Source: CAVVIH01 sp963748295
GTDB lineage: Bacteria > Acidobacteriota > Vicinamibacteria > Vicinamibacterales > 2-12-FULL-66-21
Length of the DNA stretch: 64,000 nt
Assembly: GCA_963748295.1 (NCBI GenBank)
Contig: CAVVIH010000006.1
Location: forward strand, 930,001 to 994,000
Reading direction: 5' to 3'
Part shown: one piece after another, positions 34,103 to 46,366 of the stretch
Position numbering within the stretch: the first letter of the stretch is position 1
Layout: every line of letters begins with the position of its first letter
Translations under genes and position numbers: made by a program
The notes under the pieces: model-generated
Told to the model about the DNA's origin: nothing
Seen by the model: the letters and a program-made list of their open reading frames with translations, nothing else
The model's database searches: none

Positions 34103-34870
34103 GTGCATGCCATGCGAGAGCGCGCCAGCGCGAGACCCTTAATAGAGCGGGCCAGCGCGATGGCCTTGATGGACCGCGTGAGCGCGGTGACGGCCAAGAT
34201 CGAGGGGTGGCTGAGCGACGCGCAGGGGCGCGCGCTCCTGGCGGCGGCCGCGGCGACGACGGGACGCGGCGCGATCGTCGAAATCGGGTCCTGGAAGGGG
34301 CGTTCGACGGTCTGGCTGGCGGAGGGCGCGCGGCTTGCGGGTCAGCGGGTGCACGCGATCGATCGCCACACGCAATCCCGCGAGGATCCGTCGGCCAACA
34401 CGCTGGCTGAATTCCTGGCGAACATCGGCAAAGCCGGCGTCGCTGACGCCATTGACCCGCTGGTGATGTCGTCGGCAGAAGCCGCGGACATCGTCGGCGG
34501 GCCGGTGGAGCTGCTGTTCATCGACGGCGATCACTCCTTCGATGGCGCTAAGCACGACGCCGAGATCTGGCTGCCGCGCGTGATCGATGGCGGCGTGGTG
34601 ATGTTCCACGATGTCGCAACGGCGGGTTATGACGGGCCGCGCCGGATCTTCCGGCAGATGGTGTGCTGGAACCAGCGATTCGCTGGAATCAGGCGCGTCG
34701 GCTCGATGACAATCGCCCGGCGCACCGCGCGGCGGAGCACGACCGACGCGGCGTGGGGGACGCTGGCGGGATTGCTCCTCTACATCTTCGATGCAAAGCA
34801 GCTCTCACGTCAGCTCCGCAAGGGCCGCCGCGAGAAGCGGAATCATGATCTCGTGATGCCCCACCAGTGA
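34103..34870 (+). CDS. Class I SAM-dependent methyltransferase (Methyltransf_24-like)
   Basis: About 235-255 aa. The SAM motif is AIVEIGSWKGRSTVWLAEGA, the acidic site AIDRH, and VELLFIDGDHSFDGAKHDAEIWLP with GGVVMFHDVA is typical of Methyltransf_24/cephalosporin-hydroxylase-like enzymes that act on sugars or polyketides. The N-terminal 30 residues derive from a 27-base repeat, so ATG 34160 (MALMDRVSAV) is as likely a start as ATG 34103. The C-terminus overlaps the convergent gene by 66 bases. Substrate unknown. Confidence 0.75.
   Translation: MHAMRERASARPLIERASAMALMDRVSAVTAKIEGWLSDAQGRALLAAAAATTGRGAIVEIGSWKGRSTVWLAEGARLAGQRVHAIDRHTQSREDPSANTLAEFLANIGKAGVADAIDPLVMSSAEAADIVGGPVELLFIDGDHSFDGAKHDAEIWLPRVIDGGVVMFHDVATAGYDGPRRIFRQMVCWNQRFAGIRRVGSMTIARRTARRSTTDAAWGTLAGLLLYIFDAKQLSRQLRKGRREKRNHDLVMPHQ
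34118..34198 (+). repeat. Three 27-bp in-frame repeats at the methyltransferase N-terminus
   Basis: GAGCGCGCCAGCGCGAGACC... (34118), GAGCGGGCCAGCGCGATGGC... (34145) and a diverged copy (34172) have an exact 27-base period and read as RASARPLIE, RASAMALMD, RVSAVTAKI if translated in frame. Confidence 0.55.
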
Positions 34871-35749
34871 GTAGCCCTTGCCGATCCCCGCGACCGGCCG
34901 CGACACCACGTTCGTGTGCGGGCGATACAGACGCACGAAATCCATGTTGACCGTCGTCAGGCCGTCGAGCGCCACGCCGCGGTTGCGCGCGAGCGCGACG
35001 GCTTTGAGGAAGACTTCCGGCAGAATCACCGCGGATCCGCAATTCAGGTAGACGCCGCCGGCGAGCCGCGCCACGTTCGACGCGAAATAGCGGAAATCGC
35101 GCAGGCTGCCCTCGCCGATCGCCGCGCCCGACGCATCGGGGTGCATGTGAATGATGTCGGTGCCGATTCCGACGTGCACGGTCACCGGAATGTCGAGACG
35201 CGCCGCGGCCGCGACAACGCTGAGCGAGGCGTGCGGCGGCTTGGCGGAACCCAGATATCGACCGATCGCCTGACCGATCCCGAGCCCGCGGCCGACTCCA
35301 TCGTTGATCGCGGCATTCAACAGGCGTCCCGTTTCCTCCGCCATCCCGAACTTGCCCGGCCCCAGCGCCTCGTCGACCTCCTCGGACGTCGCGCCCGACA
35401 GCGCCAGCTCGAAGTCATGGATGATCCCGGCGCCATTGGTCGCGATCGCGGAGACGAACCCGCGTTCCATCAGATCGACGAGGATCGGCGAGAGCCCGGT
35501 CTTGAGCACGTGCGCGCCGAGCCCCCACACGATGCCGCGCTCGCCCGCGCGCGCAGCCGCAATCGCGTCCACCACCGCCTTGAAGTCCGCCGCCGCGAGG
35601 ATGTTCGGCAGCGACCCGATCAGGCCCGCGACGCCGCTGCCGCGCTGATAGACCCTCGCGAAATCGGCCGCGTTGGCCTTGCTCTTCCTCGTCGCCAGCG
35701 GGTAGGTCCGCACGCCGGTCAGATCGAATTCCTCGTAGGGGAATTTCAT
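34805..35749 (-). CDS. Conserved protein resembling deoxyhypusine synthase
   Basis: 314 aa from ATG 35749; the frame continues upstream only through a simple-repeat element. Features: MKFPYEEFDLTGVRTYPLA, IVWGLGAHVLKTGLSP, SAIATNGAGIIHDFELALSG (similar to the active region of DHS-like NAD enzymes), GKFGMAEETG and VTVHVGIGTDIIHMHPDA. Bacterial DHS-like proteins do not modify eIF5A; some act on polyamines such as homospermidine. I cannot assign the reaction, and the DHS link is by motif memory. It is monocistronic and flanked by repeats. Confidence 0.5.
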   Translation of the reverse strand: MKFPYEEFDLTGVRTYPLATRKSKANAADFARVYQRGSGVAGLIGSLPNILAAADFKAVVDAIAAARAGERGIVWGLGAHVLKTGLSPILVDLMERGFVSAIATNGAGIIHDFELALSGATSEEVDEALGPGKFGMAEETGRLLNAAINDGVGRGLGIGQAIGRYLGSAKPPHASLSVVAAAARLDIPVTVHVGIGTDIIHMHPDASGAAIGEGSLRDFRYFASNVARLAGGVYLNCGSAVILPEVFLKAVALARNRGVALDGLTTVNMDFVRLYRPHTNVVSRPVAGIGKGYSLVGHHEIMIPLLAAALAELT

Positions 35750-35762
35750 GGGCTGGACTATA

Positions 35763-35949
35763 TCAACTCCCAACTCCCAAAAAGGCCAACTCCCAAAGAG
35801 ACCAACTCCCAACTCCCAAAAAATTCCAACTCCCAAAAACTCCCAACTTCCAAGGAAACCAACTGCCAAGTTCCAATCCCAACTCCCAAGAACCACAAGT
35901 CCAGGAAACAATTTGGGAGTTGGGAGTTGGCTTTCTTGGGAGTTGGGAA
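35763..35949. repeat. CAACTCCCAA repeat element, copy 1
   Basis: More than ten CAACTCCCAA-type units on the left and TTGGGAGTTGGGAGTTGG inverted units on the right surround a core AAGAACCACAAGTCCAGGAAACA. The arms can fold into one long hairpin. A related copy lies at 59631-59780. It fills the gap between queA and the DHS-like gene. Confidence 0.75.
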
Positions 35950-36993
35950 TTAGCCGATCAGCATCGCGTCCCCATAACTGTAGAAGCGATAGCGTAGCTC
36001 CACCGCCTGACGATACGCGGCGAGGATGCGATCGCGGCCGGCGAACGCGGCGACCAGCATGAGCAGCGACGACTTGGGTAGATGGAAATTCGTCAGCAGC
36101 CCGTCGATGATTCGAAAGTCGAACCCTGGGTAAATGAAGATCGAGGCCTCGCCATCTCCGGCCATGACCTCACCTCCGCCAAGTGCGGAATTCTCCAGCG
36201 CCCGCGTGGTCGTCGTGCCGACGGCAATCACGCGCCGCCGTTCGCGTTTCGCGAGGTTGATCGCGTCGGCTGCGGCGGGGCTGATCGTATAACGCTCGGG
36301 ATCGACGATGTGCTCCTCGACGGCCTCCGTGCGCACCGGCTTGAACGTGCCGTAGCCGACGTGCAGCGTCACCTCGACGAACTGCACGCCGCGGCGCGCG
36401 AGTGCGGTCAGGAGGTCCTCGGAAAAATGCAGGCCGGCGGTGGGCGCCGCGACGGATCCCCGCGTCTTCGCATACACCGTCTGATAGCGCTCGCGATCGC
36501 CGGGTTCGTCCGTCCGTTTGATATACGGCGGAAGCGGAACGTGTCCGATCGCGTCGATCAGGCTCTCCACGGACTCGCCGGTCTCGGACCACAGCCGCAC
36601 GCTCCTGCGGCCGAAGAACTTCCGCTCGAGGATCTCGCCCATGAGCGTGCGGCCGCCGGACGCGAACCGCATCCTCGCACCAGGTTTCAGCTTCTGGCCC
36701 GGATGAACGAGCGCGCTCCAGACGTCGCCGATGGCCTCGCGTTCGAGCAGCATGCACTCCACCGCCCCGCCGCTTGGATCGCGAACGCCCTGCAGGCGCG
36801 CGGGAAACACGCGCGTGTTGTTGGCCACGAGCACGTCGCCGTCGCGCACGTAGCGAACGAGATCGCCGATGACGCCGTGTTCCGTCGCGCCGGTGGCGCG
36901 GTCGAGGGCGAGCAGACGCGATTCGCCACGCGGCGCCGCATGCTGCGCGACAAGCTCATCCGGAAGGTCGAAATCGAAGTCGGATACGCGCAT
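35950..36993 (-). CDS. queA: S-adenosylmethionine:tRNA ribosyltransferase-isomerase
   Basis: Transfers ribosyl from SAM to preQ1-modified tRNA to form epoxyqueuosine. 347 aa: MRVSDFDFDLPDELVAQHA at the start, VANNTRVFPARL, GSVAAPTAGLHFSEDLL, VTLHVGYGTFKPVR, HIVDPERYTIS, VGTTTTRALE and LLTNFHLPKSSLLMLVAAFAG, all family hallmarks. Complete and normal length. Together with queC and queE at 17-18 kb it indicates queuosine synthesis from scratch in this organism. Confidence 0.96.
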   Translation of the reverse strand: MRVSDFDFDLPDELVAQHAAPRGESRLLALDRATGATEHGVIGDLVRYVRDGDVLVANNTRVFPARLQGVRDPSGGAVECMLLEREAIGDVWSALVHPGQKLKPGARMRFASGGRTLMGEILERKFFGRRSVRLWSETGESVESLIDAIGHVPLPPYIKRTDEPGDRERYQTVYAKTRGSVAAPTAGLHFSEDLLTALARRGVQFVEVTLHVGYGTFKPVRTEAVEEHIVDPERYTISPAAADAINLAKRERRRVIAVGTTTTRALENSALGGGEVMAGDGEASIFIYPGFDFRIIDGLLTNFHLPKSSLLMLVAAFAGRDRILAAYRQAVELRYRFYSYGDAMLIG

Positions 36994-37061
36994 CAGGGCC
37001 GCTTCATGCCAAACGGACGAGTCTGGCCCAATCGGTGCATTAATATCTCGCGGTTTAGCTC

Positions 37062-38255
37062 ATGCAGGAAGACGCCGACAAGACCGTGATGCCCGCCGAC
37101 GACGCGGCCGACGCGATCGTAGTGCACCAGCCGTCCGCCGACGTGTCTGGCGAACCGGAACCGCTCGTGATCCGGATGCCCGTCGACATCCGCAACGTCG
37201 CGCTGTCGGTGATCGCCACCATTCTGTCCGTGCTGTTCCTTCAGTATGCGCAGGCAGTGCTGATTCCCGTAGTGATCGGGATGCTCACGTTCTACGCGCT
37301 CGATCCGATCGTGGACCGCATTCAGAAATTGGGTGTGCATCGCGCGATCGGCGCGGCGGCCGTCCTCCTGGTCCTCGTCGGCGCGACCGGCTTCGGCCTC
37401 TGGACACTGCGAGACGATGCAATTGCCGTCGTCGATGAACTGCCGCGGGCGGCAGCGGAATTGCGGCAGTCGCTCAGGCAGCAGCGTGAGCCGAGCGCGA
37501 TCGACAAGCTTCAAGAGGCGGCAAAGGAAATCGACAAGACGGCTGCGGCCGCGGCCGGCCCGACGACGCCCGATCCCGGCGGCGTGCAGCGCGTGCAGAT
37601 CGTCCAGCCGTTCCGCGCAAGCGACTACCTGACGTATGGCTCGATGGGTGCGCTCGCGCTCGGGAGCCAGGCGGTGATGATGCTCTTTCTGTCGTACTTC
37701 CTGCTGGTGTCCGACGATCTGTTCAAGCGCAAGCTCGTGAAGATCGTGCCCACGCTGTCGAAGAAGAAAATCACCGTGGAGATCGTCGAGGAAATCGGGA
37801 CGCAGATCGAGCGGTTCCTGATGGTGCAGGTGTTCACCAGCGTCCTGGTGGCGGTGGCGACGTCGCTCGCTCTCTGGTGGCTCGGTCTCGAGCAGGCGGT
37901 CATCTGGGGCATTCTCGCCGGCATCCTGAACTCCGTTCCCTACTTCGGGCCGCTCGTGGTCACGGGCGGGTTGATGGTGGTCGCATATCTGCAATTCCGC
38001 GCCTTCGACATGACGTTCTACGTCGCCGGAATCGCGCTGGTGATCACGACGCTCGAGGGGTGGCTGCTCACGCCGACGCTGATGGGCAAGGCCGCGAGCA
38101 TCAACCCGGTCGCGATTTTCATCGGGATCATCTTCTGGAGCTGGGTCTGGGGCGTCTGGGGCCTGATTCTCGCGGTCCCCATGCTGATGATGATCAAGGC
38201 GGTCTGCGACCGGATCGAAGAGCTGCAGCCGATCGGCGAATTGCTGGGCGAGTGA
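37062..38255 (+). CDS. AI-2E family membrane transporter
   Basis: 397 aa, Pfam AI-2E_transport (PF01594) type. A charged cytosolic N-terminus of about 45 residues precedes about eight membrane helices: NVALSVIATILSVLFLQYAQ, VLIPVVIGMLTFYALDPIVD, and after a loop the signature region GILNSVPYFGPLVV, then LVITTLEGWLLTPTLMG and WGLILAVPMLMMIK. Members export various small molecules or ions; a quorum-sensing role cannot be inferred from the name. Divergent from queA by 68 bases. Confidence 0.9.
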   Translation: MQEDADKTVMPADDAADAIVVHQPSADVSGEPEPLVIRMPVDIRNVALSVIATILSVLFLQYAQAVLIPVVIGMLTFYALDPIVDRIQKLGVHRAIGAAAVLLVLVGATGFGLWTLRDDAIAVVDELPRAAAELRQSLRQQREPSAIDKLQEAAKEIDKTAAAAAGPTTPDPGGVQRVQIVQPFRASDYLTYGSMGALALGSQAVMMLFLSYFLLVSDDLFKRKLVKIVPTLSKKKITVEIVEEIGTQIERFLMVQVFTSVLVAVATSLALWWLGLEQAVIWGILAGILNSVPYFGPLVVTGGLMVVAYLQFRAFDMTFYVAGIALVITTLEGWLLTPTLMGKAASINPVAIFIGIIFWSWVWGVWGLILAVPMLMMIKAVCDRIEELQPIGELLGE

Positions 38256-38344
38256 TCTAGTCAGGGACCGGGGACCGGGGGCCAGGGACCGGGAGCTCGG
38301 GGCTCGGGAGCTCGGGTTTCCCGTATTATTCCAACAGACTGGCC

Positions 38345-41099
38345 ATGAAACTGATGCTACGAACTGTAGTCGCCCTCCTCCTGTGCGCCTGCACCGCTGC
38401 TTCGGCGCAGCGGTTCGAGTTCTTCCCCGGCGGCACCTACGATCCGAACGTCCCGACGCCCGTCTCGGTGCTCGGCTACGAGATCGGGACGTATCACACG
38501 GGCTACGCCGGCCTCGAACGGTGGCTCGAGGCGCTGAACAAGTCGGACCGGGTCCGCATCCTTCGCTACGGCATGTCGGAAGAGAAGCGCCCGCTCTATC
38601 TGATCGTCATCAGCGCGCCCGCCAACCTTGCCCGTCTCGACTGAGATTCGCGGTGCGATGGCGAAGCTGCACGATCCGCGCACGACCAACGACTCCGAAG
38701 CGGCGCAGATTGCCGGCTCGATGCCCGCGGTCGCCTGGATGAACCACGCCAACGACGGCAACGAGTCCGCCGCGTTCGAGTCGGCGATCCAGACGAGTTA
38801 CCAGCTGGCGGCGGGAACCGATCAGACGACGAAATTGATCCTCGAGCGGCTCGTCACGATCGTCAACCCGGCGCACAACCCGGAGAGCCACGAGCGGTTC
38901 GTCGCCTGGTACAACAGCGTGCAGGTGACGAGCGCGGGCACCCCCGATCGTCAGGCCGCCGAGCACCATGCGCCGTGGGGGATGAGCACGAACAACAATC
39001 ACTTCCAGATCGATCTCAATCGCGACGCGTTTTTCCAGTCGCAGATCGAAACGAAGCAGCTGGTCAAGGCGTTCGGCGAATGGAACCCGGTCGTCTTCGT
39101 CGACCATCACGGCCAGACCAAGAACATGTTCTTCCCGCCGCCGGCCGACGCGATCAACCTGAACGTCACCCCCAATCAGCTGGACTGGATGAACCGCTAC
39201 GGGAACGTGATCGGCGACGCGTTCGATCGTCAGGGCTGGAGCTACTATCGCCGTGGCCGCTTCGATCTGTTCTTCGCCGGTTTCTGGGACTCGTGGCCGA
39301 CGCTGAACGGATCGGTCGGCATGACGTTCGAAACCGATGGCGGCGGCAGCAAAGGACTCGCGTGGGAGCGTGAGGACGGCACCACGCTCACGCTCCGCGA
39401 CGGCGTCGTCCATCACCACACCGGCACCATGGCGGTGCTGAAGCTGACCGCCGAGCACAAAGATCAGCGGCTGAAGGATTTCTATCAGTTCAAGAAGTCG
39501 GCGATCGAGGAGGGGCAGAGGGACAGCCTCAAGGCGGTCGTGCTGCTGCCGGGGCGCGACGACGCGCGCACGCGCGAGCTCGTGGACGTGCTGCGCAATC
39601 AGCGGATCGAAGTCCATCGCACGACGCGCTCCGTGCGCGCGGCGCGGACGTTCAGCTACTTTGGCGGCGACGCGGCCGCGCGCGACGTTCCGGCAGGCGC
39701 GTACGTCGTGCCGATGAACCAGCCGCAGAAGCGGCTCGCCAAGGCGCTGCTCGAGCAGGAGCCCGGGTTCACCAAAGAGTTCCTCGAGAACGAGCGGAAG
39801 AAGAAGGAGCGGGCGGAGCTGATTGGCGAGCGGCCGCGCGACGGCTTCTACGATACGACCGCGTGGACGCTGCCGCTGCTGTTCGGCGTCGACGCGTTCT
39901 GGTCCGAAAACGCGATCGATCTTGGCGGCGCGGAGAGGCTGACCGCTCCCGACGGGTCCGCCGTCGACGGGTCGCCGCGCGGCCAGACGGCAACCGGCGC
40001 AGCCAGGCCGCCCGACAAGGCGCGCTACGCCTACGCGTTCACGCCCGACAGCATGAGCGCGATGCGGCTTACCGCGGATCTGCTCCGCGACGGCTTCAAC
40101 CTCGCGGTCGCGTCCGAGCCGTTCAAGGTCGACGGCCGCGATTACCCGCGTGGCAGCATCATCGCGCGGACCGAGCGGAATCCGGACACGCTGCACGCGC
40201 GCCTGCAGGCGGGCGCGCTCGAGATCGCCGCGCTGCAATCCGCCCGGGTCCAGACCGGCGCCGACCTCGGCGAGGACCCGGTGATCGAGCTGGCGAAGCC
40301 GCGCATTGCGGTGATCAGCGACGACCCGACCGACGACCGATCTTACGGCGCCGCCTGGTTCACGCTCGAGCGCCGCCTCGGCTATCCGTTCACCGCGCTG
40401 AAGGCCGAGATGGTGCGCAACGCCGACCTCTCGCGCTACAACGTCATCGTCTTGCCGCACGGCAACCCGGCGACCTATCAGGAAGTCCTGGGGGACCAGG
40501 GTGCGGCAAAGCTGCGGCGCTGGACGCAGGACGGCGGCACGCTGGTCCTGGTGAAGGGGGCCGCGGCGATGGCGACGCGCAAGGGGATCGAGTGGACCAG
40601 CAGCACGCTGAAGCGCGACGAGGCGCAGGTGCGGCTGTTCTTCGAGCAGCCGCAGGCCTCAGCGCCGGACGGGAAGCCAACCGATCCGAAGGCGGCGGAC
40701 ACGAAGCCCGTCGAGCGCCCGATTACCCGCGAGATCGACCTCGCGCGGACGCCCGGCGCCATCCTGCGCGTGAAAGTGGATCCGCAGCACTTTCTCGGCT
40801 ACGGCTACGAACGCGACACCGCCGCCACGGTGCAATCGAACTACGCGTTTACGATGAGCCGCACCGGACAGAACGCGGCGGCCTTTCCGGACGTCAAGAC
40901 CGTCAAGCTCGCCGGCTTCATGTGGCCCGAGGTGCAGGACGCGATGGCGCGCACGCTTTACGCGTGGGTCGAACCGGCCGGCCGCGGCAACGTGATCCTG
41001 TTTGCGGACGATCCGAACTTCCGCGCGTCACAGCTCTCGACGCTGCGGATGTTCTTCAACGCGGTGTTTCTCGGCCCGTCGTTTGCCAGGCGATTCTAG
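38345..41099 (+). CDS. M14-family zinc carboxypeptidase-like protein, exported, frameshifted
   Basis: Signal peptide about 1-21 (LMLRTVVALLLCACTAASA). The first frame runs to ISAPANLARLD, where one extra base near 38643 makes a TGA; the next frame continues EIRGAMAKLHDPR and on for about 815 residues. M14 features: WMNHANDGNESAAFE as the HxxE zinc region, VDHHGQTKNMFFPP, and a large C-terminal domain with LTADLLRDGFNLAVA. Length about 917 aa, as in large Acidobacteriota and Bacteroidota peptidases annotated as M14. Substrate unknown. Followed by REP-like repeats. Confidence 0.82.
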
Positions 41100-41106
41100 T
41101 TGCCGC

Positions 41107-41254
41107 GCGAGGGCAGGCCTGAAGGCCTGCGCTACGTACCCGCGAGGGCAGGCCTGAAGGCCTGCGCTACGCACTCGCAGGCGGTCCCGCCGGCCGTACG
41201 TAGCGCAGACCTTTAGGTCTGCCCGCGTTCAGTAGCGCAGACCTTTAGGTCTGC
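41107..41254. repeat. REP-like cluster, four palindromic units
   Basis: Two direct copies of CGCGAGGGCAGGCCTGAAGGCCTGCGCTACG (41107 and 41141) and two copies of GTAGCGCAGACCTTTAGGTCTGCC in opposite orientation (41200 and 41232). Each has a palindromic core (CAGGCCTGAAGGCCTG or CAGACCTTTAGGTCTG); the second type keeps pairing through compensatory C-to-T changes. Further single copies at 42181 and 63253. Confidence 0.8.
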
Positions 41255-41260
41255 CTGTAT

Positions 41261-41719
41261 TCAGATGAGCGAAAACCGCGACAGCAGCCAGATGACCAGC
41301 ACAATCGGCACGATCGCGATGAACACGAGCAGGCCGATACAGACGTAGACGAACACGTAGTCGCCGCGCGACGGTAGACTGCCGGGTCTGGCGTGGCGTT
41401 CGAGCAGCGCGAGGTTCCTGAGGTTGGCCTTCCAGGCGACGTCGGCGAGATCGCCGAGGAGCGGGACGAGGCCCATCAGCATGTCGAGCGCGGCGTTCAG
41501 CACCATCCGGGCTTGAACGACGGCCGGGATCCGCATCCGGAACCCCGTGGCAATCAGCACGGCGGCAAAGACTGGTGCCGAGAAATCACCGAGCCCCGGC
41601 ACCAGTCCGATGATCGCGTCCAGCCCGAAGCGGATTCGGGTGCCTGGCACGCGGAAGGCGCTGTCCAGCAGCACCGCCCAGCGGCGCAGCATGTCCAGGC
41701 TGGCTGTGTCAGTGCGCAA
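41261..41719 (-). CDS. DUF4112 membrane protein
   Basis: 152 aa. IRFGLDAIIGLVPGLGDFSAPVFA and NAALDMLMGLVPLLGDLADVAWKANLRNLALLE are the two repeated DUF4112 motifs, and a final membrane segment VFVYVCIGLLVFIAIVPIVLVIWLL ends the protein. Function unknown. TTG 41719 overlaps the stop of the upstream gene by 11 bases, so the two are co-transcribed. Confidence 0.88.
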   Translation of the reverse strand: MRTDTASLDMLRRWAVLLDSAFRVPGTRIRFGLDAIIGLVPGLGDFSAPVFAAVLIATGFRMRIPAVVQARMVLNAALDMLMGLVPLLGDLADVAWKANLRNLALLERHARPGSLPSRGDYVFVYVCIGLLVFIAIVPIVLVIWLLSRFSLI

Positions 41720-42161
41720 CTCTGTCGCGGTCTCTTATATCGCGCACCCGATCGTGCGCCTGCCGGACCTGTGCCGCCTGCCGCTCGACAACCGTGCGCG
41801 CCGGCGCCGGCAGCGGTTCCTTCAGCGCTTCATCATACGCGTCCTTGGCGACGTCCTCGCCGCGCTCCGCTTCCGCCACGATCGCATGATCGTCCTTGCC
41901 GGTGACGACGGACTTGATGTCGATCCAGCCGCGATGGAGCGCGCCGGCCGTGCTGCCGGACTTCTCCGGATCGCCGCCGAGCGTGCGCACTTCGGCCTGA
42001 AGCTCGCGCGCCATCTCCGCGCGCTGACGCGAGTAGTCGTTGAAGAGCGCCTTCGTCTGCTGATCCTTCAAGCCTTCAGCCGCGGTCCGGAATCCGTTTT
42101 CTCCGTCCTTGGCCGTTTCAATCAAATTGTTGAGCACGGAGATCGCTTTGTCGTTGTGCAT
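41709..42161 (-). CDS. DUF2383 (PA2169-type) four-helix-bundle protein
   Basis: 150 aa: NDKAISVLNNLIETAKDGENGFRTAAEGL and FNDYSRQRAEMARELQAEVRTLGG are the first helices of the ferritin-like DUF2383 family; GWIDIKSVVTGKDDHAIVAEAERGEDVAKDAYDEAL forms the rest. Family members appear in stress-response contexts; no enzyme activity is known. A GGAGG site lies just upstream of ATG 42161. Confidence 0.9.
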   Translation of the reverse strand: MHNDKAISVLNNLIETAKDGENGFRTAAEGLKDQQTKALFNDYSRQRAEMARELQAEVRTLGGDPEKSGSTAGALHRGWIDIKSVVTGKDDHAIVAEAERGEDVAKDAYDEALKEPLPAPARTVVERQAAQVRQAHDRVRDIRDRDRVAH

Positions 42162-42180
42162 TCAGCCTCCTCTATTTCGG

Positions 42181-42204
42181 GTAGCGCAGGCATTCAGGCC
42201 TGCC
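42181..42204. repeat. REP-like unit, single copy
   Basis: GTAGCGCAGGCATTCAGGCCTGCC, the same family as the 41.1 kb cluster with one mismatch in the palindrome, in the leader before glgX. Confidence 0.75.
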
Positions 42205-42250
42205 ACGACGATCAAAGCAATCTCGGTTCCAGTGGTAATGTAACTCGTCT

Positions 42251-44425
<2,175 letters not shown>

Positions 44426-44430
44426 TTGCG

Positions 44431-44455
44431 GATTGGTGATTGGTGATTGGTGATT
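44431..44455. repeat. GATTGGT tandem repeat before glgE
   Basis: The 7-base unit GATTGGT occurs three times and a partial fourth in the short gap between glgX and glgE, running into the proposed TTG start. No ribosome site is seen there. Confidence 0.6.
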
Positions 44456-46366
44456 GACTCAGAATGAGTTGGACCCGGCGCTGCAGCGTCGGGTGATCGT
44501 CGAAAACGTTCTTCCGCAGGTGGACTGCGGCCGGTTTCCGATCAAGCGGGTGATCGGAGACGAGGTCACGGTCACCGCCGATCTGATCGCCGACGGCCAC
44601 GACGTGCTCGCGGGGGTGGTGCTCTACCGGAAATGCGGCGAGACGGAGTGGCGCGAAGTACGGATGGCGCCGGTCGAGAACGATCGCTGGGAGGCGGCCT
44701 TCACGGTCGAAACGCTCGGGCGATACGAATACACGGTCGAGGGATGGATCGATCGCTTCGAGAGCTGGCGTGCGGAGCTGTCGAAGAAGTTCGGCGCCGG
44801 ACAGGACGTCGAGAGCGAGCTGCGCGAAGGCGCGGCTTTCCTTCCGGACCTCGGGCGCGGGGGAACTTCGCCAGGCGAGCGCGTCGCGCTGGCGTTGGGC
44901 GAGACGCTCCGCCGCCGGATGGCGGAGGCGCCCGACCGATCGCGGGCGACCAGATTCGATCGCATCCTCGGCGTGATCGTCGATCCGGAGCGCGCCCGTT
45001 TCTCCGCGTGGTACGAGATGTTCCCGCGCTCGGCGGGGACCGATCCGAAGCGCAGCGCGACGTTCGCCGAAGCGGCCGATCGCCTTCAATATGTCGCCTC
45101 GATGGGCTTCGACGTCGTCTACCTCCCGCCCATTCACCCGATCGGCCGCAGCTTCCGCAAAGGCCCGAACAACTCGCTCGACGCACGGCCAGGGGACCCG
45201 GGCAGTCCATGGGCGATCGGCGCCGCGGAAGGCGGACATACCTCGGTCGAGCCGGGACTCGGCACGATCGACGACTTCGATCGCTTCGTCGCGGCGGCAC
45301 GCCGCCACGGCCTCGACGTCGCGCTCGACCTCGCCTACCAGGCATCTCCGGATCACCCATACGTCAGCGATCACCCGGAATGGTTCCGCCGGCGGCCCGA
45401 CGGCACGATCAAATACGCGGAGAACCCGCCGAAGAAGTATCAGGACATCTACCCGTTCAACTTCGAGTCGGACGACTGGCAGGCGCTCTGGACGGAGCTC
45501 CGCGAGGTGATCGAGTTCTGGATCGGCCACGGGGTCACGATTTTCCGCGTCGACAACCCGCACACGAAGCCGTTTCGGTTCTGGCAGTGGGCGCTGGCCG
45601 AGATCAAGCGCAGACATCCCGAGACGATCTTCCTGTCGGAGGCGTTCACGCGGCCGAAGATCATGCGCTATCTCGCCAAATCGGGATTCTCGCAGTCGTA
45701 CACCTACTTCACCTGGCGCAACACGTCAGAGGAACTGGTGGACTACTTCACCGAGCTGACGCAAACCGATGTCCGCGAGTACATGCGGCCGAACCTCTTC
45801 GCGAACACCCCCGACATCCTGCACGAGTACCTGCAGCGAGGCGGACCGCCGGCGTTCCACACGCGCTTCGTGCTGGCGGCGACGCTGGGCGCCAGCTACG
45901 GCATCTACAGCGGCTTCGAGCTGTTCGAGAACGTGGCGGTGCGTGAAGGCAGCGAGGAGTACCTGGATTCCGAGAAGTACCAGATTCGCGTCCGCAGCTT
46001 CGATCAGCCCGGGAGCCTTTCCGAGATGATCGCGCGCGTCAACGCGATTCGCCGCGAGCACGCGGCACTGCAGCACGACTGGGGTCTGCAGTTCCACGAC
46101 GCCGACAATCCCCAGCTGCTGTGCTACAGCAAGCGCTCGGTCGACGGCCGCGACCTCCTGTTGATGATCGTGAACCTCGACCCGTTCAACATGCAGCATG
46201 GCTTCGTGCGGCTGCCGCTGTCGGACTGGGGCCTGCCGCTGGATTCTGCATTCGAGGTCATCGATTTGCTGTCGAACGAGCGGTACTTCTGGCGCGGCGA
46301 ACAGAACTACGTCCGCCTCGATCCGCCGGGCCGCATGGCGCATATCCTCCAGATCGCAACCCCACC

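Noticed and set aside
35750..35911. N-terminal extension of the DHS-like protein through the CAACTCCCAA element
   Set aside because: The added residues are pure translation of the simple repeat (LGSW, FWELGV) and the ATG at 35749 starts the conserved part.
38640..38646. TGA in the M14 peptidase as a second selenocysteine codon
   Set aside because: Reading through in the same frame gives no family similarity; the domain continues one frame over, so this is an indel and not a recoded stop.
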